64,000 bases of DNA from Desulfuromonas sp. AOP6. GTDB taxonomy: Bacteria; Desulfobacterota; Desulfuromonadia; Desulfuromonadales; SZUA-540. The stretch spans positions 558,001 to 622,000 of the forward strand of contig NZ_AP022810.1 of assembly GCF_009731355.2 (NCBI RefSeq), read 5' to 3'. The notes below the pieces were generated by a model, which made no database searches, was not told where the DNA came from, and saw nothing but the letters and a program-made list of their open reading frames with translations. The translations under genes and the position numbers were made by a program. Positions 15,955 through 23,204 of the stretch are shown one piece after another. Numbering within the stretch: the stretch's first letter is position 1; each line of letters begins with the position of its first letter.

Positions 15955-17058
15955 ATGATGTCTAAATCAAGAGGGCTTTTCGGTATTTTTCAAAAGATTC
16001 TACTGGCCATGCTATTCGTTTCTCTGGTGCCCATGGGGGTGATCTGGTTTCTCGATTATCGTTCGGCCACCGAACAGAATGAACGCCAGGTGCAGGAAAG
16101 GCTTTCTTCCTATGCCGACGGCCTGACCCGGCAGGTCGATGGCTGGATGGAGATGAACCGCCGCATGCTGCTGCAGAATGCCGCCCTGCAGGATATGCGT
16201 TCGATGCGCGAGGCGCAGCAGACCCCCCTGCTTCAGTCGATTGTGGACAAGTATGAGTGGAACTATCTGTCCTTCACCACGGATGTCACAGGCAACAACG
16301 TCAGTCGCAGTGACGGAAAGGGTCCCAAGTACTATGGGGATCGCGAATATTTTCTTCAGGTCGTAAATGGCGCCGAGCTGGGTAAACAGGTGCTGATCGG
16401 CAAAACCTCGGGAGTGCCCGCCCTGGTGCTGTCCACGCCGATCTTCGATGCGAACAGAAAGCTCGCAGGGGTGCTGGCTACGGCGATGACCATAGAGGAC
16501 ATCTCCAACACCGTAACCGCGGCGCGCATCGGAAGGACCGGTTTTGCCTTTCTGCTCGATGAGAACGGACAGGTTGTGGCGCATCCGTCCGAGGAATACA
16601 CCCGGGTACGCAAGGACCTGAGCACCCACCCCGCCTTCGTTGCCTTGAATCAGCAGAGCCGTCGCAGTATTGAATTCAAGGATGAAAGCGGCAAAAAGGT
16701 GCTGGCCTACATGGCCCGGACCGGCCAGGGGTGGACCATGGTGGCCCAGCAGGATGTTGAGGAGGCCTATGAGAGCATTGCCGCCAGGCAGCGGGATGCC
16801 CTGATCCTTCTCGGCGTGACCCTGGTCCTGGTCTTTGTCGTCGCCTACCTGATCGCCCGAGGGCTTTCCCGACCCATCCTCAACCTGACCCGCGTGGCTG
16901 AGGCGCTCAGCAAGGGCGATCTCAATGTCACCATCGACGAGGTGTCGCGGGGTGATGAGATCGGAGCACTGGCACAGGCCGTCGAACGCCTGGGGGCAAG
17001 CATTCGCTATGCCATGGATCGGCTGAAGAAGATGAAGTCCGCCGGCTCAGCTCCCTGA
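15955..17058 (+). CDS. Membrane Cache-HAMP sensor lacking an output domain
   Basis: A 367-residue protein with two membrane segments (about 12-33 and 281-303) flanking a ~245-residue periplasmic region that looks like a double Cache domain (WNYLSFTTDVTGNNVSRSDGKG, GKTSGVPALVLSTPIFD, GFAFLLDENGQVVAHPSEE). A HAMP domain follows (RGLSRPILNLTRVAEALSKGDLNV) and the protein ends there. There is no methyl-accepting, kinase or GGDEF output, so it must signal by contact with other proteins. ATG codons occur at 15955 and 15958 behind GGGAGGTAC; either could be used. Last gene of the sigma-54 operon; a strong terminator follows. Confidence 0.85.
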   Translation: MMSKSRGLFGIFQKILLAMLFVSLVPMGVIWFLDYRSATEQNERQVQERLSSYADGLTRQVDGWMEMNRRMLLQNAALQDMRSMREAQQTPLLQSIVDKYEWNYLSFTTDVTGNNVSRSDGKGPKYYGDREYFLQVVNGAELGKQVLIGKTSGVPALVLSTPIFDANRKLAGVLATAMTIEDISNTVTAARIGRTGFAFLLDENGQVVAHPSEEYTRVRKDLSTHPAFVALNQQSRRSIEFKDESGKKVLAYMARTGQGWTMVAQQDVEEAYESIAARQRDALILLGVTLVLVFVVAYLIARGLSRPILNLTRVAEALSKGDLNVTIDEVSRGDEIGALAQAVERLGASIRYAMDRLKKMKSAGSAP

Positions 17059-17084
17059 CACGCAGGCATGCCTATTTCGTCTTA

Positions 17085-17121
17085 ACTGGCGGGCAGGGGA
17101 TCTCCTGCCCGCCAGTTTTTT
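17085..17121 (+). terminator. Intrinsic terminator of the PATAN/Roadblock operon
   Basis: ACTGGCGGGCAGG (17085-17097) and CCTGCCCGCCAGT (17104-17116) form a perfect 13-bp stem with a six-base loop and a T6 run, 26 bases after the last stop. The remaining bases to 17277 include a TTGACA (17193-17198) that could serve the DUF4112 gene, with no convincing -10. Confidence 0.9.
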
Positions 17122-17277
17122 GGGGGTGGGTAAATGCCTGGGGGCAGGTGCACCGTTGCAACCCATCGGAACCCGGTGATCCGGGGTCTGGCTTGACAAG
17201 CGGGTAAATCAGGCTTCTCTTTACGTACAAGCAGAGCGTGTTTTAAGCCAAAGTTAGGTTGCTAAAAGGAAGTTTCC

Positions 17278-17754
17278 GTGAAAAAGACCGTGAGTGATAA
17301 ATCCCGCCAGCGGCTGGAGCGGCTGGCCTGGTATCTGGACAGCTCCATCAAGGTTCCCGGCTTCAACGCGCGCTTTGGCGTTGATGCTTTGATCGGTCTG
17401 ATCCCCGGGATCGGCGACACTCTGGGAGCGCTTGTTTCCGGGGTGGTCATTTCAGAGGCGGCCCGCCTGGGTGCGCCGAAATCCCTGCTGGTGAAAATGG
17501 CCTTCAATGTAGGCCTTGACGCGGTAGTTGGCGCGGTGCCTGTGCTGGGAGACCTGTTCGATTTTGCCTGGAAAGCCAATCAGCGCAATGTGCAGCTGTT
17601 GAATGCCTATCTGGACAAACCACGCGAAACCCTGGTCGCCAGTCGCCTGTTTGCGTGGGGGCTGGGCGCCGTGTTGCTGGGGTTTGTGCTTCTGGTCGGA
17701 GCGCTGGGGTTTTTGCTGGTGCGTGCTTTGCTGGCCGTGGTCGCCGGCGCCTGA
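17278..17754 (+). CDS. DUF4112 membrane protein
   Basis: A 158-residue protein with the DUF4112 pattern: RLERLAWYLDSSIKVPG, then RFGVDALIGLIPGIGDTLGALVSG, LVKMAFNVGLDAVVGAVPVLGDLFDFAWKAN and NVQLLNAYL. The two 'GxxPxxGD' turns are typical. A final hydrophobic helix (GAVLLGFVLLVGALGFLLVRALL) follows. Function is unknown. It starts with GTG at 17278 behind AAAGGAAG; no ATG is better placed. It stands alone between two terminators and is convergent with the ABC-F gene. Confidence 0.8.
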   Translation: MKKTVSDKSRQRLERLAWYLDSSIKVPGFNARFGVDALIGLIPGIGDTLGALVSGVVISEAARLGAPKSLLVKMAFNVGLDAVVGAVPVLGDLFDFAWKANQRNVQLLNAYLDKPRETLVASRLFAWGLGAVLLGFVLLVGALGFLLVRALLAVVAGA

Positions 17755-17832
17755 TCATCGGATGGGGCTGGCTGCCAGACCTGCTTCACAGACATTCGGT
17801 CTTTTATCCTTCCGTCCATGGCTTTCTCCTCG

Positions 17833-17880
17833 CAAAGAGGCCGGCCCAACCCCTTTCTGAGGGTTGGGCCGGCCTCTTTG
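17833..17880. terminator. Bidirectional terminator between convergent DUF4112 and ABC-F genes
   Basis: A perfect 20-bp inverted repeat (17833-17852 with 17861-17880) and an eight-base loop, starting CAAAGAGGCCGG. T-rich flanks are short, but stem strength and the convergent position support termination of both genes. Confidence 0.75.
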
Positions 17881-17909
17881 TTCTCTCCATTCTCGACCTG
17901 TCTTTCTCC

Positions 17910-19544
17910 TTACAAGGTAAGCATGGCCTCGCCCTGGAAGTGCTGAGCTCTGAGGTCGTTTACCTCTGCGCTCTCCAGATATTCGTCAAAGGTCATGGAG
18001 CGCTCGATGAAGCCGCCGGGGGTGAATTCGACGATGCGGTTGGCGACGGTCGAGAGGATCTTGTGGTCGTGAGAAGCGAAGAGGATGACTTCGGGGTAGG
18101 CGATCAGGCCGTTGTTCAGGGAGGTGATCGACTCGAGGTCGAGATGGTTGGTCGGCTCGTCGAAAATGAGGACGTTGGCGCCGGTGAGCATCATTTTGGC
18201 GAGCATGCAGCGGACCTTCTCGCCGCCGGAGAGGACGTTGGCCTTTTTGGTGGCCTCTTCGCCGGAGAAGAGCATGCGGCCGAGAAAGCCGCGGGCAAAG
18301 CTCTCCCCTTCGTTGGGGGCGAACTGACCCAGCCATTCGATGAGGTTGAGCTCGTTGTCGAAGTAGCGGCGGTTTTCCTTGGGGAAGTAGGCGGAGGTGA
18401 TGGTCACGCCCCAGCGGAAGCTGCCGCTGTCGGGTTTGAGCTCGCCGGCCAGAATCTGGAAGAGGGTGGTCTTGGTCTGGCTGTCGCCGCCGACAAAGGC
18501 GATCTTGTCCCCCTTGTTGACGTTGAGGCTGAAATTGTTCAGCACCTGCACGCCGTCGACGGTTTTGCACAGGTCTTTGATTTCGAGAATGATGTCGCCG
18601 CAGGCCCGCTCGGGCTTGAAGGCGATGAAGGGATACTTGCGTGAAGAGACGGGCATATCCTCCAGGGTGAGCTTGTCCAGCAGCTTCTTGCGCGAGGTGG
18701 CCTGTTTGGCCTTGGAGGCGTTGGAGCTGAAGCGCTGGATGAACTCTTTGAGTTCGTTGGCTTTTTCAGTGACTTTGCGGTTTTCTTCCTGCTTCTGCTT
18801 CAGGGTCAGCTGGCTGGCCTCGTACCAGAAGTCGTAGTTGCCGACGTAGACGGTGATCTTGCCGAAGTCGATGTCGGCCACGTGGGTGCAGACCTGGTTG
18901 AGAAAGTGGCGGTCGTGGGAGACGACGATGACCGTGTTCTGAAAGCGGGAGAGAAAGTCTTCCAGCCAGCCGATGGATTTGAGGTCGAGGTGGTTGGTCG
19001 GCTCGTCAAGGAGCAGGATGTCCGGATTGCCAAAAAGGGCCTGGGCCAGCAGTACCCGCACCTTTTCGCCCCCTTCGAGTTCCTTCATCTTCTTGTGGCG
19101 CAGCTCTTCCGGGATGCCGAGACCGTTGAGCAGCACAGCCGCTTCCGACTCGGCCTCGTAGCCGTTCATTTCGGCGAACTCGGCTTCGAGCTCGCCGGAA
19201 CGGATGCCATCCGCCTCGGTGAAATCTCCCTTGGCATAGAGCGCCTCGCGCTCGGCCATGACCTTGTAGAGCTGGGCATGCCCCATCATGACGGTGTTGA
19301 AGACCGTCTCTTCATCAAAGGCAAAGTGGTCCTGGCGCAGCATGGCGATGCGCTCGCCGGCACTGACGGAGATCTCCCCCTTGTCGGGGTCGAGTTCACC
19401 GGCCAGAATCTTCAGGAAGGTGGATTTGCCGGCGCCGTTGGCGCCGATAAGACCGTAGCAGTTGCCCGGTACGAACTTGATGTTGACATCTTTGAAGATG
19501 ACCCTCTTGCCGTAGGCGAGGGCGACATTGTGAGCGCTGATCAT
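17910..19544 (-). CDS. ybiT: ABC-F family ATPase, YbiT-like
   Basis: A 544-residue soluble protein with two ABC modules joined by a helical linker, as in ribosome-acting ABC-F factors. The first module has Walker A GANGAGKST, signature LEGGEKVRVLLAQAL and Walker B DILLLDEPTNHLDL. The second has signature LSGGEKVRCMLAK and VLIFDEPTNHLDL, but its P-loop reads GGDSQTKTT, lacking the second Gly of GxNGxGKST while keeping Lys and Thr. The opening MISAHNVALAYGKR and the LRQDHFAFDEETVFNTV block match YbiT. The ATG at 19544 is chosen over a frame open to 19580 because the extension would overlap a leader hairpin. Such proteins bind the ribosomal E site to restore stalled translation. Confidence 0.88.
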   Translation of the reverse strand: MISAHNVALAYGKRVIFKDVNIKFVPGNCYGLIGANGAGKSTFLKILAGELDPDKGEISVSAGERIAMLRQDHFAFDEETVFNTVMMGHAQLYKVMAEREALYAKGDFTEADGIRSGELEAEFAEMNGYEAESEAAVLLNGLGIPEELRHKKMKELEGGEKVRVLLAQALFGNPDILLLDEPTNHLDLKSIGWLEDFLSRFQNTVIVVSHDRHFLNQVCTHVADIDFGKITVYVGNYDFWYEASQLTLKQKQEENRKVTEKANELKEFIQRFSSNASKAKQATSRKKLLDKLTLEDMPVSSRKYPFIAFKPERACGDIILEIKDLCKTVDGVQVLNNFSLNVNKGDKIAFVGGDSQTKTTLFQILAGELKPDSGSFRWGVTITSAYFPKENRRYFDNELNLIEWLGQFAPNEGESFARGFLGRMLFSGEEATKKANVLSGGEKVRCMLAKMMLTGANVLIFDEPTNHLDLESITSLNNGLIAYPEVILFASHDHKILSTVANRIVEFTPGGFIERSMTFDEYLESAEVNDLRAQHFQGEAMLTL

Positions 19545-19561
19545 GATAACGACTGTCCTTT

Positions 19562-19599
19562 GCGAAAAAATAAAAACCACAGGGGTGACCCCTGTGGTT
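19562..19599 (-). terminator. Leader attenuator hairpin of the ABC-F gene
   Basis: On the minus strand a perfect 11-bp stem (AACCACAGGGG / CCCCTGTGGTT, 19575-19599, loop TCA) runs straight into TTTTTATTTTTT. It sits 30 bases before the ABC-F start codon and downstream of any promoter for it. An AAGGGGCAGGC-ATG-TGA start-stop reading lies just upstream on the same strand. Confidence 0.65.
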
Positions 19600-19768
19600 C
19601 ACATGCCTGCCCCTTATACCACTAGCGACTGGCCGGCGGCAAACAATTTTATGCGGCCGACTTGTCGCAGATGGCAGTTTCACCGAGGTTTTTTCTAGGA
19701 CGGCATCCGTTTTGAGGGTATCCTGCCGGCATCATTGCCACGCCGCTAACCGCTGTCAGGATTTCGCC

Positions 19769-20425
19769 ATGGATCGCTCTTCCCGCAATCGTCTTACCCG
19801 GCACCAGCTGCCCCTCTTTGCCACCGATACCCTCTTTGACCGCCTCGCGCGGGCGGTCTGTGAGGCCGGCTGCCTGCCGCGCAAAGAGCTGTTCGAGGCC
19901 TGGGAAGTGGCCCGGCGGGTGCGCCGCCGTTTTCGGGGCGGCCGGGTGGTCGATCTGGCCTGCGGCCATGGTCTGCTGGCCTATATCCTGCTGCTGCTGG
20001 ACGACACCTCGCCGCAGGCCCTGGCCGTCGACCGGCAGCTGCCCCAGAGCGCCGGGACCCTGTCGGCAGTGTTAGAGGCCGCCTGGCCCCGTCTTGGCGG
20101 TCGGGTGACCTTCGTTTCGACCGATATCGACAGCGTGGCGCTTGGCCCCGGTGACCTGGTGGTTTCCGTCCATGCCTGCGGCGGGCTCACCGATCTGGTG
20201 CTGGAGAGGGCGGTGAACGCCGGCGCGCGGGTGGCCGTGCTCCCCTGCTGCCACCACCTCGATAGCGGCGATACGGGTGGCCTGCAGGGGTGGATGGACG
20301 GCGCCCTGGCCATGGACGCCACGCGAGCAGCGAGTCTTGGCCGCCGGGGCTACCGGGTGCATACCCAGACCATCCCGGCGGATATCACGCCGAAGAACCG
20401 TCTGCTGCTGGCAGAGCCGCTATGA
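19769..20425 (+). CDS. SAM-dependent methyltransferase (Methyltransf_32-like)
   Basis: A 218-residue class I methyltransferase. SAM motif I is VVDLACGHGLLAYIL (about 58-72), the acidic motif is ALAVDRQLP, and the catalytic region reads VVSVHACGGLTDLVLERA followed by VAVLPCCHH. The combination 'HACGGLTD...PCC' is typical of the Methyltransf_32 / METTL25-like group, whose bacterial substrates are mostly unknown. The ATG at 19769 follows AGGATTTCGCC; an upstream ATG at 19712 gives an unlikely Cys/His-rich extension. It leads a small plus-strand group with the YheU-like and spermidine-synthase-like genes. Confidence 0.8.
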   Translation: MDRSSRNRLTRHQLPLFATDTLFDRLARAVCEAGCLPRKELFEAWEVARRVRRRFRGGRVVDLACGHGLLAYILLLLDDTSPQALAVDRQLPQSAGTLSAVLEAAWPRLGGRVTFVSTDIDSVALGPGDLVVSVHACGGLTDLVLERAVNAGARVAVLPCCHHLDSGDTGGLQGWMDGALAMDATRAASLGRRGYRVHTQTIPADITPKNRLLLAEPL

Positions 20426-20449
20426 ACCCCAGCTCACGAGGATGAGAAG

Positions 20450-20695
20450 ATGAGGCCGGATAATAACGGGGATGGGCAGGAAGAAGGGATCGACGTCCCT
20501 TACGAAGAGATCCGACCGGAGGTGCTCCGCCACCTCATCCAGGAGTTCGTCAGCCGGGACGGGGCGGACTGGGGCGAGACCGGCTGTACGCTGGAGGACA
20601 AAGTCGAGCAGGTGCTGGGGCAACTCCGGCAGAAGAAAGCCAAAGTGGTCTTCGATCTGCAGACGCAGACCGCCAATATTGTCGTGCGGCGCTGA
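20450..20695 (+). CDS. YheU family (UPF0270) small protein
   Basis: An 81-residue protein carrying the YheU pattern: VPYEEIRPEVLRHLIQEFV, then REGTDYG-like SRDGADWGE, TLEDKVEQVLGQL and a final VVFDLQTQTANIV strand. Function is unknown; related proteins are widespread in Gammaproteobacteria. The N-terminal ~15 residues (RPDNNGDGQEEG) are extra compared with E. coli YheU. It lies 24 bases after the methyltransferase stop and 63 bases before the next gene on the same strand. Confidence 0.8.
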   Translation: MRPDNNGDGQEEGIDVPYEEIRPEVLRHLIQEFVSRDGADWGETGCTLEDKVEQVLGQLRQKKAKVVFDLQTQTANIVVRR

Positions 20696-20758
20696 AGGCA
20701 TTTTTATCCCTAATCGAAAAGCAAAGACTCGTCGACGGTCTTTGGGAAAGCAGCAGGC

Positions 20759-21604
20759 ATGCATCACCACAGATACTGGTTTGAGGCCGAGGTCGCCCGG
20801 CAGGTGCTGGCGGCACTGGACAGGGGTGAACCCCGGGTGGAAATTTCCGTCGATCTGAATCTCTCCCGCGCCACGTTCACGCTGCAGGGCGACGCCCTGG
20901 TGCTCGATGACGACAACCTTCTGCAGCGGGAAGACCTGCAGCGGATCGAGAGCAAAAAGAACCGGATCTTTTTGCTCGAAGGCGGCGAGCTGGTGGTGCT
21001 GGAGAACCGGGACGAGGGCTATTACAAGCTTGTGCCAACGGCGCAGGCTCCGCTTCTGGAAATCAGCGGCGTGAAGATGCACATCTCCAAGGGGATCAAT
21101 CCCTTTGAGAGCGCCGGTCAGATGGCGGCGCAGGTGGTGAAAAAAGGGGATCGGGTGCTCGATACCTGCGGCGGTCTCGGTTATGCGGCGCTGGCGGCGC
21201 TTCGGCTGGGAGCCCGTCAGGTCGTGACGGTGGAACGGAGCGAAACGGTCATGGCGCTGCGCCGACAGAACCCCTGGTCGCAGGGGCTGTCCGCCCCCGG
21301 CATCCAGTCGGTGCAGGCGGATGTCGACACCTATATCCGCGAGCTCGCAGCAGCCTCCTTCGAAGCGGTCATTCACGATCCCCCGCGCTTTTCCCTGGCC
21401 GGCGAGCTTTATGGCATCGATTTTTACCGCGAAATCCACCGTATCCTCACCCGACGGGGCGGGCTCTTTCACTATACCGGCAACCCCCAGCTGGTGCGGC
21501 GCGGCAGCAGTTTTGTCGACCAGGCGGTGCAACGCCTGAAAAAGGCCGGCTTCACCCGCGTGGAGAAGGTGCCTGCCCTCATGGGGGTGAGAGCGTGGAA
21601 GTAG
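20759..21604 (+). CDS. Spermidine-synthase-like / SAM-dependent methyltransferase
   Basis: A 281-residue protein. A ~100-residue beta-rich N-terminal part (RVEISVDLNLSRATFTLQGDAL) leads into a Rossmann SAM-binding domain with motif I VLDTCGGLGYAALAAL, acidic VVTVERSE, and FEAVIHDPPRFSLAGELYG. The HDPPRF motif is typical of spermine/spermidine-synthase-like methyltransferases rather than of true aminopropyl transferases, which use a DxxD arrangement. The substrate is unknown. The ATG opens MHHHRYWFEAEV with no strong Shine-Dalgarno. It closes the short plus-strand group that begins at 19769. Confidence 0.75.
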   Translation: MHHHRYWFEAEVARQVLAALDRGEPRVEISVDLNLSRATFTLQGDALVLDDDNLLQREDLQRIESKKNRIFLLEGGELVVLENRDEGYYKLVPTAQAPLLEISGVKMHISKGINPFESAGQMAAQVVKKGDRVLDTCGGLGYAALAALRLGARQVVTVERSETVMALRRQNPWSQGLSAPGIQSVQADVDTYIRELAAASFEAVIHDPPRFSLAGELYGIDFYREIHRILTRRGGLFHYTGNPQLVRRGSSFVDQAVQRLKKAGFTRVEKVPALMGVRAWK

Positions 21605-21693
21605 GTCGTTTCAGTCGCGGCTTCTTAGAGATATCCCCTGTTCGCCTGGCAGGAGGTTAGTGCCCCCCTTGCTGCTTCTGGCAAAAAATCTCA

Positions 21694-21722
21694 TTGACAG
21701 TTTCAAAAGAGATGACTACTCT
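21694..21722 (+). promoter_or_regulatory. Sigma-70 promoter of the manganese riboswitch transcript
   Basis: A perfect TTGACA (21694-21699), a 17-base spacer and TACTCT (21717-21722). The start point near 21730 is immediately before the aptamer. Confidence 0.65.
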
Positions 21723-21730
21723 TCATTTCG

Positions 21731-21889
21731 AACAAATGGGGAGTAGCTTCCGGAAAGAATCCGGCCCGCGCTTCGTCAATACGGTGGCCAACCACCCGGA
21801 CGCGGGAGCTGAGACATCACGTCGAGCTTTGCAAGACCTTTGTCCTCGCATTCAAACATGCGGCGGGTAAGGGTCTTTTCTTTTGCCCG
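21731..21889 (+). ncRNA. yybP-ykoY manganese riboswitch with terminator platform
   Basis: The characteristic blocks are in order: ACAAATGGGGAGTAGC (21732-21747), the CCGG stem, TTCGTCAATACGG (loop L1), CCGGACGCGGGAGCTGAGAC (21797-21816) and GCAAGACCTTTGTCC at the closing helix (21831-21845). The same AAGACC strand can instead pair with GGGTCTT at 21880-21886, followed by TTCTTTT, giving an alternative terminator. Mn2+ binding would stabilise the aptamer and free downstream transcription. The regulated genes are TerC and the CNNM protein. Riboswitches of this class control manganese exporters including Alx/TerC homologues, so gene and RNA agree. Confidence 0.92.
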
Positions 21890-21919
21890 CTGCGCAACCC
21901 ATTACGCAGAGGCCCAGAA

Positions 21920-22078
21920 ATGAAAAATCTTACAAAGACCCTTCTCTGGCCGGTTCTCTTTTGGACACCGGCAACCGTTCCTGTTTTCGTTCATCCAGCA
22001 CAGCCAGCCCGTGTCTCCCATCGGCGACGCCACTCTCCCCGTTCGTCAAGCCGTTGCGGGTCTCCGGGTATTCCGTGA
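21920..22078 (+). CDS. Possible 52-residue small ORF between riboswitch and terC
   Basis: An ATG ORF with GAGG seven bases ahead. Its N-terminus (MKNLTKTLLWPVLFWTP) is hydrophobic and signal-like; the second half is basic and Ser/Arg-rich, as often seen in random frames. It ends 89 bases before terC. It may be a leader peptide or chance; codon pattern gives no clear support. The rest of 21605-22167 outside this and the riboswitch holds no other gene. Confidence 0.25.
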   Translation: MKNLTKTLLWPVLFWTPATVPVFVHPAQPARVSHRRRHSPRSSSRCGSPGIP

Positions 22079-22167
22079 GCTTTTTGTTATAGTTTCATCT
22101 CAGACAGCAGCCAACAGGGGCAAGTCTGACTCCGTTTCGTTAACAGCTTGGCAAAGGGGATCTTCTG

Positions 22168-23184
22168 GTGAATTCTCTCTGGATGTGGATAGGTTTCAAT
22201 CTCTTTATACTGGTTCTGCTCGCCTTGGACCTCGGCGTACTTCACCGCGGCAGCAAGGAGGTGAAAATTCGCGAGGCTTTGCTGCTGAGTCTCGGATATT
22301 TCGTGCTGGCCCTGATCTTTGGCGCGGGGGTCTATCTTTTTCTCGGCGCGAATGCCGGCATCGAGTTTTTCACCGGTTATCTGCTGGAGAAAAGTCTGAG
22401 CGTCGACAATATCTTCGTCTTTGTTCTGATTTTCAGTCATTTTTCCGTGCCGCCCCGCTATCAGCACCGGGTGCTTTTCTGGGGCATTCTGGGTGCCCTG
22501 GTGATGCGGGCCGTGCTCATTCTCACCGGAGCGACGATTATCGCGGCGTTCCATTGGGTGATCTATATTTTCGGCGCTTTTCTTGTTTTTACCGGGGCCA
22601 AGATGCTGGCGACGATCAATCAGACGCCGGACATGGAGGGCAACCGTCTGGTACTGTTGATCCGTCGTCGTTTCAGGGTCACGGAAACCTATGAAGGTCA
22701 GCGCTTCTTCGTTCGCCGCAATGGCCTGTTGTATCTGACCCCTCTGATGGTGGTTCTGATTCTGGTGGAGGTCAGCGACCTGGTATTTGCGCTTGATTCG
22801 ATCCCGGCCATCTTTGCCATCACCACCGATCCCTTTATCGTCTATACGTCCAACGTCTTTGCCATTCTCGGTCTGCGGGCTCTGTATTTCGCCCTGGTCG
22901 GCATCATTCACCGCTTTCACTACCTCAAATACGGGCTTTCCCTGGTCCTGATGGTGGTCGGTGCGAAGATGCTGATCAACGCCGCTTTCGGCAAGGTGAT
23001 CCCCACCGAGGCGGCCCTGCTGATCACGGCGCTCCTCATCGGAGGATCAATGCTGATCTCCGTGGTCAAGACCCGCCGACTGCCGAAAGAAGCTGCCGCC
23101 ATAGAGGCAATCCAGGGTTGGGTGCCGGGCAGTCCGGTCAAAAAAGCATCGGGTAACGACGATTCGCCTACGATCAAGCGTTAA
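22168..23184 (+). CDS. TerC/Alx family membrane protein, probable Mn2+ exporter
   Basis: A 338-residue inner-membrane protein with about nine hydrophobic helices. Family blocks include LDLGVLHRG, LLEKSLSVDNIFVFVLIFSHFSVPPRYQHRVLFWGILGALVMR, LVEVSDLVFALDSIPAIFAITTDPFIVYTSNVFAILGLRALYF and GLSLVLMVVGAKML, with the buried acidic residues (D23, E-K-S-L-S-V-D-N, VSDLVFALDS) that define TerC. It starts with GTG at 22168 behind AAAGGGG. It lies downstream of a manganese riboswitch, consistent with Alx/MntP-type export or metal loading of secreted enzymes. The CNNM gene follows by 20 bases. Confidence 0.92.
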   Translation: MNSLWMWIGFNLFILVLLALDLGVLHRGSKEVKIREALLLSLGYFVLALIFGAGVYLFLGANAGIEFFTGYLLEKSLSVDNIFVFVLIFSHFSVPPRYQHRVLFWGILGALVMRAVLILTGATIIAAFHWVIYIFGAFLVFTGAKMLATINQTPDMEGNRLVLLIRRRFRVTETYEGQRFFVRRNGLLYLTPLMVVLILVEVSDLVFALDSIPAIFAITTDPFIVYTSNVFAILGLRALYFALVGIIHRFHYLKYGLSLVLMVVGAKMLINAAFGKVIPTEAALLITALLIGGSMLISVVKTRRLPKEAAAIEAIQGWVPGSPVKKASGNDDSPTIKR

Positions 23185-23204
23185 CAGAACGGAAGGAAAT
23201 TTTT

